Shown piece by piece: positions 1 to 5,369 of a DNA stretch of 12,952 bases (position 1 is the stretch's first letter; every line of letters starts with the position of its first letter). Source of the DNA: Lysobacterales bacterium (GTDB lineage: Bacteria > Pseudomonadota > Gammaproteobacteria > Xanthomonadales > Xanthomonadaceae); contig JAATFS010000501.1 of the NCBI GenBank assembly GCA_015655035.1, positions 1 to 12,952 on the forward strand, written 5' to 3'. The position numbers and the translations under genes were made by a program. The notes under the pieces are model-generated. The model was not told the origin of the DNA. It made no database searches and saw nothing but the letters and a program-made list of their open reading frames with translations.

Positions 1-1616
1 AGCTGTCCTTCCAGCTGGGCGATGACGTCGTGCAGCTCTTGGGTCCAGGTCGGCTCGTCGCCAGGCAGCACCTGGGCGGCGAGCTTGTGCAGCGCGGCCT
101 GTTCCTCGCGTTCGGCGAAATGTTCGAGCAAGGCGCCGGTGCTGATTTCCGGGCGCTGCTGTACCAGCTCCAGCAGCTCCAGCAACAGCTCCACGCCCGG
201 CTGGCGCAGGCCGGCGATGTCGTGGTGGCCGTCCAGGCTCAGTGCCAGCGCAGGTTGTTGCAGCAGCAGCGCGATCGCACTGCGCACCAGGCTGCGTTTC
301 TGCGTGGGCGCTACCGGGCGTACCGCCGGGCGGGTTGGCGCGGCGGGGCTGGAGGGCCCACCGACGCCGGTGATCTGCGCCAGCCGCTGCCGCATCAGGT
401 CGCCGAAGGCGCCATCGGGAATCTGCGCCAGCATCGGTTTGGCGCGCTCGGCCAGGCGGGCCTTGCCGTCGAGCGTGCCCAGGTTGATCTCGCGCGACAT
501 TTCGTCGAAGAAGAATTGCGACAGCGGCGTGGCCTGCTTCAGGCGTGTGTCGAAGGCGTCGGCGCCTTCCTTGCGCACGATCGTGTCCGGATCCTCGCCG
601 TCGGGCAGGAACAGGAAGAAGGCCTGGCGGCCATCCTTCATTCGCGGCAGCACCGATTCGAGCGCGCGCCAACCGGCCCTGCGCCCGGCGTTGTCGCCGT
701 CGAAACAGAAGTACACGTCGGGTGCATTGCGGAACAGCAGCTCGGCATGTTCCGGGGTGGTCGCGGTGCCGAGCGTGGCCACCGCCTGGGTGACCCCGAA
801 CTGGAACAGCGACACCACGTCCATGTAGCCCTCGACCACGATCAGCCGCTCGATCTTCTGATTGGCCTGGCGCACCTGCCACAGGCCGTACAGCTCGCGG
901 CCCTTGTGGAACAGCGCGGTTTCCGGCGAGTTGAGGTACTTGGGGCCGTCGTCCTTGGCGAGCACGCGCCCGCCGAAGGCGATCACGCGGCCACGCCGAT
1001 CGAAGATCGGGAACATCACCCGGTCGCGGAACTTGTCGTAGACATGGCCGCGATCGTTCTTGGAGAACAGCCCGCCGCGATCGAGCAGCTTCATGCGGCG
1101 CTCGTCGGTGCCCAGCGCATCCTTCAGCGCGCTATATCCATCGGGCGCATAGCCAATGGCGAAGCGCTCGCGGTTGTCGGCATCCACGCCACGTCCATCG
1201 AGATAGTCGCGCGCCTTGTCGCTGCTTTCCAACTGGCGCTGGAAGAACTTGCTGGCCGCTTCCAGCGCCGAGTAGAGGTCGCGGCTGTCGTCCTGCTGCG
1301 CGGCGCTGCGCTGCGGTGCATCGCGCGGCACTTCCATGCCGACGCGCTTGGCCAGCTCGTCCACCGCATCGAGGAATTCCAGGCGGTCGTAGTTCATCAG
1401 GAAGCTGATCGCGGTGCCGTGCGCGCCGCATCCGAAGCAGTGATAGAACTGCTTGGTCGGAGACACCGTGAACGAAGCCGAGCGCTCGTCGTGGAACGGG
1501 CAACGCGCCGAGTATTCCTTGCCCTGGCGCTTGATCGGCACCCGGCTGCCGATCACCTCGACGATGTCGGTACGTGCGAGTAGATCGTCGATGAAAGCGT
1601 CGGGGATGCGGGCCAT
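1..1616 (-). CDS. dnaG: DNA primase DnaG, C-terminal end cut off by window edge
   Basis: DnaG makes the short RNA primers for DNA replication and works with the DnaB helicase at the fork. The visible 538 codons start with MARIPDAFIDDLL. They contain the CHC2 zinc-binding site (C39, H42, C60, C63, seen as CPFH and CFGCG), the RNA-polymerase domain, and a TOPRIM fold with EGYMD at about 262-266 and DGDNAGR at about 306-312, which hold the metal-binding acidic residues. A proline-rich linker near 430 leads to the C-terminal helicase-interacting domain. Full-length family members have about 580 residues, so roughly 40 are missing; the frame is open to base 1 and nothing suggests a broken gene. 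The start is the conserved family start; only a weak ribosome binding site precedes it. The gene lies downstream of rpsU, yqeY and yihY on the same strand. In most proteobacteria rpoD follows, which would lie outside this window. Confidence 0.97.
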   Translation of the reverse strand, partial: MARIPDAFIDDLLARTDIVEVIGSRVPIKRQGKEYSARCPFHDERSASFTVSPTKQFYHCFGCGAHGTAISFLMNYDRLEFLDAVDELAKRVGMEVPRDAPQRSAAQQDDSRDLYSALEAASKFFQRQLESSDKARDYLDGRGVDADNRERFAIGYAPDGYSALKDALGTDERRMKLLDRGGLFSKNDRGHVYDKFRDRVMFPIFDRRGRVIAFGGRVLAKDDGPKYLNSPETALFHKGRELYGLWQVRQANQKIERLIVVEGYMDVVSLFQFGVTQAVATLGTATTPEHAELLFRNAPDVYFCFDGDNAGRRAGWRALESVLPRMKDGRQAFFLFLPDGEDPDTIVRKEGADAFDTRLKQATPLSQFFFDEMSREINLGTLDGKARLAERAKPMLAQIPDGAFGDLMRQRLAQITGVGGPSSPAAPTRPAVRPVAPTQKRSLVRSAIALLLQQPALALSLDGHHDIAGLRQPGVELLLELLELVQQRPEISTGALLEHFAEREEQAALHKLAAQVLPGDEPTWTQELHDVIAQLEGQ

Positions 1617-1752
1617 GGGTAGGGCAGGTCTTCTTGATCGAGCGGAGCGCCAGCGACGCAGGGCCGGGCGCGGGCAGACGGGCAAGTGTATGCCGATACG
1701 GGAAGCGCGAGGGCCGATCCCGGAGTGCGTGCGGGAGCTTGCCGAGGAGCGG

Positions 1753-2658
1753 TCAGGCGGCCGGGGAGGCGTCGGCCTGGCGTTGCGCCTGCTCGAGCGC
1801 GCGCTGCGCGTGCAGCCGCTCGTCGATTACCGCGGTCAGCAGCGCGCCGACGAAGAACACCACGATCGCGTAGTAGATCCATATCAGCATGATCACCAGC
1901 GCGCCCATCGAGCCATAGGCGCTGCCCGGCGCGGCAGTGGCGATGTACAGGCCGATCGCGTAGCGGCCCAGCGCGAACAGGCAGGCGGTGATCACGCCGC
2001 CGATCAGCGCCTGCCGCCATTGCACCAGGCGATCGGGCAGATAGCGATAAAGGAAAGCGAAGGCGATCGAGTACAGCAGCAGCGTGGTGGCGTACCCGAC
2101 CGCCGGCAGTAGCGAGGGCATGCGTGCGAACACCACCTGCACGGCAGTGGTGGCGATCATCGACACGATCATCAAAAAGCCCAGCGCCAGCACCACGCCG
2201 AACGAAAACACGCGCTTCTTGAGCCAGACCTTGATGCCGTCCAGGCGTTGTTTGTCGGTACGGAAGATCAAGTTCAACGCGTTCTGCAATTGCGCGAACA
2301 CCGCCGTGGCACCAACGAACAACAGCAAGGTACTCCACAACCCGGCCAGCGAGCCGATGCCGGGCTGGTCGGTGGCATTGCGGATGACGGTATCGGCAAC
2401 GGTGGCGGCGCTGCTGCCGGCCAGTTGCCCGATCTGCTCGACCAAGGCGTTCTGCGCCGGAGGATACAGCGAAGCGGTCAGCCACAGCAGAAGTACCAGC
2501 AGCGGCGCCAAGGACAGCAACGCATAGAACGACAACGATGCGGCCTGGGTCAGGATGTCGATTTCGAGGAAACGGTTGGCCAGGGCTGCCGGCAGGCTGC
2601 CGCGCAGCCGTTCCAGGTGCTTGTTCAGCCGTTCGGAGGAAATCGTTGTGACCGGCAT
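1753..2658 (-). CDS. yihY: YihY/BrkB family inner-membrane protein
   Basis: A 301-residue integral membrane protein of the YihY/virulence factor BrkB family. It has about six hydrophobic segments (near residues 41-62, 103-125, 150-175, 185-206, 217-240 and 251-276) and the family hallmark GSAYGSMG at 245-252, followed by a hydrophobic stretch ending IWIYY. The C-terminus is short and charged, rich in Gln and Ala. The family's biochemical role is not settled: the older name RNase BN (rbn) was a misassignment, and roles in transport or serum resistance have been proposed. I chose the ATG at 2658 because GGAAG lies five bases upstream. An in-frame ATG at 2679 would add MRPVEAC but has no good ribosome binding site and falls inside an inverted repeat. 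The gene sits between yqeY and dnaG, same strand, 136 bases before dnaG, so it may be co-transcribed with dnaG. Confidence 0.92.
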   Translation of the reverse strand: MPVTTISSERLNKHLERLRGSLPAALANRFLEIDILTQAASLSFYALLSLAPLLVLLLWLTASLYPPAQNALVEQIGQLAGSSAATVADTVIRNATDQPGIGSLAGLWSTLLLFVGATAVFAQLQNALNLIFRTDKQRLDGIKVWLKKRVFSFGVVLALGFLMIVSMIATTAVQVVFARMPSLLPAVGYATTLLLYSIAFAFLYRYLPDRLVQWRQALIGGVITACLFALGRYAIGLYIATAAPGSAYGSMGALVIMLIWIYYAIVVFFVGALLTAVIDERLHAQRALEQAQRQADASPAA

Positions 2659-2674
2659 GCAGGCTTCCACTGGG

Positions 2675-2718
2675 CGCATACCGGATCATGGGGCGTCGTG
2701 GGGAAAAGCCGGTATGCG
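2675..2718. repeat. Perfect 10-bp inverted repeat in the yihY leader
   Basis: CGCATACCGG at 2675-2684 is matched by its exact reverse complement CCGGTATGCG at 2709-2718, with 24 bases between. The inner arm lies 17 bases before the preferred yihY start codon. It could be a protein-binding site or an RNA stem in the leader. No U-tract follows, so it is not an intrinsic terminator. Confidence 0.6.
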
Positions 2719-2782
2719 GAAGGCTTCGCCCGCGCCATGCTGGACGTGTTCTTTTTAGCAGGGCAGGAACTAAGGCGTGGTG

Positions 2783-2810
2783 AACGTCCCGGCGACGGGG
2801 GCGGGACGTT
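2783..2810 (-). terminator. Hairpin just after yqeY, possible terminator
   Basis: AACGTCCCG (2783-2791) and CGGGACGTT (2802-2810) form a perfect 9-bp stem with a 10-base loop, starting seven bases after the yqeY stop codon. The placement fits a 3' end for yqeY mRNA. There is no T-tract directly behind the stem on the minus strand, so termination here would be weak or factor-dependent; it could instead only stabilise the 3' end. Confidence 0.5.
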
Positions 2811-2816
2811 GCTGGC

Positions 2817-3263
2817 TCAGCCAGCGAGCTGCTGCTTCACCAGTGCCGAGACCTGGCCCATGTCGGCCTGGCCGGCCAGCTTGGGCTTGAGCGCGCCCAT
2901 CAGCTTGCCGATGTCGGCCGGGCCAGTGGCGCCGGTGGCGGCGATCGCGGCCTGGATCGCGGCGACGATCTCGGCTTCGCCCAGCTTGGCGGGAACATAG
3001 CGTTCGATCACCATGATTTCCTCGCGTTCGATCGCCGCCAGGTCCTCGCGGGCGGCACTCTCGTACTGGCTCACCGAGTCCTTGCGCTGCTTGACCATCT
3101 TGTCGAGCACGGCGATCACGGCGGCGTCGTCCAGCTCGATGCGCTCGTCCACTTCCCTCTGCTTGATAGCGGCGTTGATCAGCCGGATCACACCCAGGCT
3201 GTGCTTGTCGCCGCTCTTCATGGCGGCCTTCATGTCATCGATGAGCTGTTGCTTGAGGGACAT
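2817..3263 (-). CDS. yqeY: GatB/YqeY domain protein
   Basis: A 148-residue, mostly helical protein of the YqeY family. It resembles the C-terminal tRNA-binding domain of GatB, the tRNA-dependent amidotransferase subunit, but stands alone. Typical features are the start MSLKQQLIDDMKAAMKSGDK, the RLINAAIKQREVD segment at about 27-39, the highly charged middle ending in EEIMVIERYVP (81-91), and the C-terminal small domain with DIGKLMGALKPKLAGQADM at about 117-135. Length is normal for the family. Its function is unknown; a tRNA-related role is inferred only from the GatB likeness. The start at 3263 is supported by AGGAG nine bases upstream; an upstream in-frame ATG at 3437 would add an unrelated basic stretch across the rpsU terminator. 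It lies just downstream of rpsU, a linkage seen in many bacteria. Confidence 0.95.
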   Translation of the reverse strand: MSLKQQLIDDMKAAMKSGDKHSLGVIRLINAAIKQREVDERIELDDAAVIAVLDKMVKQRKDSVSQYESAAREDLAAIEREEIMVIERYVPAKLGEAEIVAAIQAAIAATGATGPADIGKLMGALKPKLAGQADMGQVSALVKQQLAG

Positions 3264-3333
3264 GGGTACTGACTCCTGATTGGCCGGATGGGGTTTCGGA
3301 AATTGGGGCTGGCGAGGGTGCAGGGCATGATGG

Positions 3334-3359
3334 CCGCCGCGGTCCGTGGTCCGCGGCGG
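3334..3359 (-). other. GC-rich hairpin in the yqeY leader
   Basis: CCGCCGCGG (3334-3342) and CCGCGGCGG (3351-3359) are exact reverse complements. Inside them, CC/GG can also pair across a two-base loop after a T-T mismatch, giving about 11 paired bases. It lies about 70 bases upstream of the yqeY start, between that start and the rpsU terminator. No U-tract follows. It may be a leader structure or a protein site. Confidence 0.45.
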
Positions 3360-3382
3360 AGGCCGACCTTGCCGTTCCAGCC

Positions 3383-3425
3383 AAAAAACCAATACAAAAA
3401 GCCGGCGACGCTTGGCGTGCCGGCT
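3383..3425 (-). terminator. Intrinsic terminator after rpsU
   Basis: On the minus strand AGCCGGC (3419-3425) pairs with GCCGGCT (3400-3406). An inner ACGC/GCGT stem extends the hairpin with a one-base bulge and a three-base loop. It is followed at once by TTTTT (3396-3400) and a little later by TTTTTT (3383-3388). This is the strongest intrinsic terminator in the window and should end or limit transcription from rpsU before yqeY. Confidence 0.85.
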
Positions 3426-3441
3426 CTTGCGCTCCATGCCG

Positions 3442-3469
3442 GAGGGTAGCGCCTACAGCGCCAACCCTC
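3442..3469 (-). other. Second hairpin between rpsU stop and its terminator
   Basis: GAGGGT (3442-3447) and ACCCTC (3464-3469) form a 6-bp stem, and GCGC at 3449-3452 can pair with GCGC at 3458-3461 inside it. It lies about 20 bases after the rpsU stop codon, ahead of the intrinsic terminator. It may protect the 3' end of rpsU mRNA. Confidence 0.45.
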
Positions 3470-3490
3470 GGGCGGGGAGACTACGTCAGC

Positions 3491-3706
3491 TCAGTACAGG
3501 CGCTGGCGCTTGGTGACGTCGCGCGACGAGCGACGCAGCTGACGCTTGACCGCAGCAGCGGCCTTGCGCTTACGCTCTTGGGTCGGCTTTTCGTAGAACT
3601 CGCGCTTGCGGGTTTCGGCCAGCACGCCGGCCTTTTCGCAGGTGCGCTTGAAACGGCGGAGCGCAAACTCGAAGGGCTCGTTCTCGCGGACTTTAACGCT
3701 GGGCAT
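3491..3706 (-). CDS. rpsU: Small ribosomal subunit protein bS21
   Basis: A 71-residue, very basic protein of the 30S ribosomal subunit, found near the anti-Shine-Dalgarno end of 16S rRNA and needed for efficient initiation. The start [20 protein letters not shown], the central CEKAGVLAE, the [14 protein letters not shown] segment and the end KRQRLY are all diagnostic. Length is exactly that expected for gammaproteobacteria. The ATG has a clear ribosome binding site (GGAGA, about five bases upstream). It is the first gene of the rpsU-yqeY-yihY-dnaG row, with a consensus-like promoter about 100 bases upstream and a strong terminator behind it, so much of its transcript is probably monocistronic. 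Confidence 0.99.
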
Positions 3707-3729
3707 GGGTTCTCCAGAAATTTGGAAGT

Positions 3730-3794
3730 CCGACCTGGATGGTCGGGCTCTTGCGATGGGACTCGCATAAGGTATTCCCGGGAGGTTTTCCCGG
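3730..3794 (-). promoter_or_regulatory. Structured rpsU leader with three hairpins
   Basis: Between the predicted rpsU transcription start (near 3798) and its ATG, three perfect hairpins lie in a row on the minus-strand RNA: CCGGGA/TCCCGG (3778-3794, five-base loop), TGCGA/TCGCA (3752-3767, six-base loop) and CCGACC/GGTCGG (3730-3746, five-base loop). The last ends about 24 bases before the start codon. Leader RNAs often mediate feedback by ribosomal proteins; that this one does so is inference. Confidence 0.5.
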
Positions 3795-3804
3795 TGAGCC
3801 GCGC

Positions 3805-3832
3805 ATTATATCGGCTTGTGCCAACACTGCAA
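3805..3832 (-). promoter_or_regulatory. Promoter of rpsU, sigma-70 type
   Basis: On the minus strand a perfect TATAAT lies at 3805-3810 and TTGCAG at 3827-3832, with a 16-base spacer. The -10 box is a full match and the -35 box a half match. The predicted start near 3798 gives a leader of about 92 bases for rpsU. Confidence 0.7.
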
Positions 3833-3841
3833 GCACCCCGT

Positions 3842-3870
3842 TTGGCGTGGCCTGCAATCGGGTCCAGAAT
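3842..3870 (+). promoter_or_regulatory. Candidate tsaD promoter giving a leaderless mRNA
   Basis: TTGGCG (3842-3847) and CAGAAT (3865-3870) are 17 bases apart, each matching four of six consensus bases. Transcription would start six or seven bases after the -10 box, at or next to the A of the tsaD start codon (3877). No ribosome binding site is visible before tsaD, which agrees with leaderless translation. Confidence 0.4.
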
Positions 3871-3876
3871 AGTGCA

Positions 3877-4941
3877 ATGAAAGTTCTCGGTATTGAATCA
3901 TCGTGCGACGAGACCGGCGTTGCGGTCTACGACACCGCACTGGCTGGCGCGTCGGCGCTGCGCGCGCATCAGGTCTACAGCCAGATCGCCCTGCACGCTG
4001 AATACGGCGGCGTGGTCCCCGAACTGGCCAGCCGCGACCATGTGCGCAAGCTGCTGCCGCTGTTGCGGCAGACCCTGGACGAGGCGGGACTGAAGGTAGG
4101 CGACCTCGACGGGGTGGCCTATACCGCCGGTCCCGGCCTGGTCGGGGCGCTGCTGGTCGGGGCCAGCGTGGCGCGCGCGCTGGCCTGGGGGCTGGATATC
4201 CCGGCCATCGGGGTCCATCACATGGAAGGTCACTTGCTGGCGCCGCTGATGGAGAACGACCCGCCGCAGCCGCCGTTCGTGGCATTGCTGGTGTCCGGCG
4301 GGCATACCCAACTGGTAGCGGTCGAGGCGATCGGCCGCTACCGGCTGCTCGGCGAGACGCTGGACGATGCGGCGGGGGAAGCCTTCGACAAGACCGCCAA
4401 GATGATGGGACTGCCGTATCCGGGTGGCCCGCAACTGGCGGCGTTGGCCGAGGCCGGTACGCCCGGGCGGTTCCGCTTCGCCCGGCCGATGACCGACCGG
4501 CCGGGGCTGGATTTCAGCTTCAGCGGCCTGAAGACCCAGGTGCTGCTGGCCTGGCGCGGCAGCGACCAGACCGAGACCACTCGCCACGACATCGCGCGCG
4601 GGTTCGAGGACGCGGTGGTGGATACGCTGGCGATCAAGTGTGAGCGCGCGCTGGATGCGGCCGAGAGCGACATCCTGGTGGTGGCTGGCGGCGTCGGCGC
4701 CAACCGGCGCTTGCGCGCACGCCTGCAAACGATGGCCACCCGGCGCGGAGGGCGGGTGTGTTTCCCGCGCCCGGAGCTGTGCACCGACAACGGCGCGATG
4801 ATTGCCTTCGCCGGTGCGCTGCGGTTGCAGGCCGGTCAGCAGGGCGATGCGGCGGTGCACGTCACCCCGCGCTGGGACATGGCGTCGCTGCCGCCGTTGG
4901 TGGCAGCGGCGGAGCCAGGCGTCGGGATTCGGGATTCGTAG
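3877..4941 (+). CDS. tsaD: tRNA t6A threonylcarbamoyltransferase subunit TsaD
   Basis: TsaD (Kae1/Gcp family, ASKHA fold) transfers the threonylcarbamoyl group to A37 of ANN-decoding tRNAs, working with TsaB and TsaE after TsaC makes the precursor. Visible motifs are the phosphate-binding start MKVLGIESSCDETG, TAGPGLVGALLVG near 83-95, the metal site HHMEGH with H115 and H119, FVALLVSGGHTQL near 134-146, GEAFDKTAKMMGLPYPGGP near 167-185, SFSGLKT near 214-220, AGGVGANRRL near 270-279, and TDNG with the third metal ligand D304. The 354 residues slightly exceed the E. coli protein (337); the extra tail ends GVGIRDS and is coded partly by a GGGATTC repeat. The start is set by the family N-terminus; an in-frame ATG at 3739 would add an unconserved stretch and run through the rpsU promoter. 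The gene is divergent from rpsU. Confidence 0.98.
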   Translation: MKVLGIESSCDETGVAVYDTALAGASALRAHQVYSQIALHAEYGGVVPELASRDHVRKLLPLLRQTLDEAGLKVGDLDGVAYTAGPGLVGALLVGASVARALAWGLDIPAIGVHHMEGHLLAPLMENDPPQPPFVALLVSGGHTQLVAVEAIGRYRLLGETLDDAAGEAFDKTAKMMGLPYPGGPQLAALAEAGTPGRFRFARPMTDRPGLDFSFSGLKTQVLLAWRGSDQTETTRHDIARGFEDAVVDTLAIKCERALDAAESDILVVAGGVGANRRLRARLQTMATRRGGRVCFPRPELCTDNGAMIAFAGALRLQAGQQGDAAVHVTPRWDMASLPPLVAAAEPGVGIRDS

Positions 4942-4989
4942 AAACCGCTGTTCCGCCTGCTGTCGTGCGCCTTGCCCATCCCGAATCCC
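4924..4989. repeat. 12-bp inverted repeat of GGGATTC units at the tsaD end
   Basis: GGGATTCGGGAT (4924-4935) is exactly complementary to ATCCCGAATCCC (4978-4989), with a 42-base spacer. The left arm is part of a direct duplication of GGGATTC (4924-4930 and 4931-4937). The left arm codes the last tsaD residues and ends just before the stop codon at 4939; the right arm ends 23 bases before folB. It resembles short dispersed intergenic repeats I associate with Xanthomonadaceae. It may stabilise the tsaD 3' end or attenuate read-through; no U-tract follows. Confidence 0.65.
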
Positions 4990-5012
4990 CATTCTTCAAT
5001 TCCGGCTCTCCC

Positions 5013-5369
5013 ATGGACAAAGTTTTTATCGAAGGTCTCGAAATCGATGCGTTGATCGGCATCTACGACTGGGAGCGGCGTATCCGCCAGACCTTGCGCT
5101 TCGATCTGGAAATGGGCTTCGACAACCGCCGGCCCGCCGCCAGCGACGATATCGCCGATACGCTCGACTACAAGGCAGTCAGCAAGCGGCTGATGGAATT
5201 CGTCCGGCAGTCGGATTTCGGGCTGGTGGAAACCCTGGCCGAGCGCTGCGCGGCAGTGGTGCTGGATGAGTTCGAGGTGCAGTGGCTGCGGCTGAAGCTG
5301 AGCAAGCCCGGCGCGGTGCGCGGCGCGCGCGCGGTCGGCGTGATCATCGAGCGCAAGGCCGCAAGATGA
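5013..5369 (+). CDS. folB: Dihydroneopterin aldolase FolB
   Basis: FolB cleaves (and epimerises) 7,8-dihydroneopterin to 6-hydroxymethyl-dihydropterin and glycolaldehyde in folate synthesis, in the cytoplasm as a ring-shaped oligomer. The 118 residues start MDKVFIEGLEIDALIGIYDWE, with the pterin-anchoring region E21, the conserved Y53 in LDYK, LVETLAE near 71-77, and LKLSKPGAV near 94-102 whose K98 is the expected catalytic lysine. Length and both ends match E. coli FolB closely. The start is fixed by this N-terminus, although the ribosome binding site is weak; an in-frame ATG at 4758 inside tsaD is not a credible start. The gene follows tsaD by 71 bases and overlaps the ybdG start, so folB and ybdG are probably translationally coupled. 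Confidence 0.97.
   Translation: MDKVFIEGLEIDALIGIYDWERRIRQTLRFDLEMGFDNRRPAASDDIADTLDYKAVSKRLMEFVRQSDFGLVETLAERCAAVVLDEFEVQWLRLKLSKPGAVRGARAVGVIIERKAAR

Noticed and set aside
30..1583. A 517-codon open frame on the plus strand opposite dnaG
   Set aside because: It is antisense to a clearly conserved primase; its composition (rich in Arg, Gln, His, Ala, low complexity) is typical of a shadow frame in GC-rich DNA.
3264..3437. N-terminal extension of yqeY from an ATG at 3437
   Set aside because: It would cover the rpsU terminator, and the family N-terminus with a good ribosome binding site is at 3263.
3739..3876. N-terminal extension of tsaD from an ATG at 3739
   Set aside because: The 46 extra residues have no family match, pass through the rpsU promoter region, and the conserved TsaD N-terminus starts exactly at 3877.
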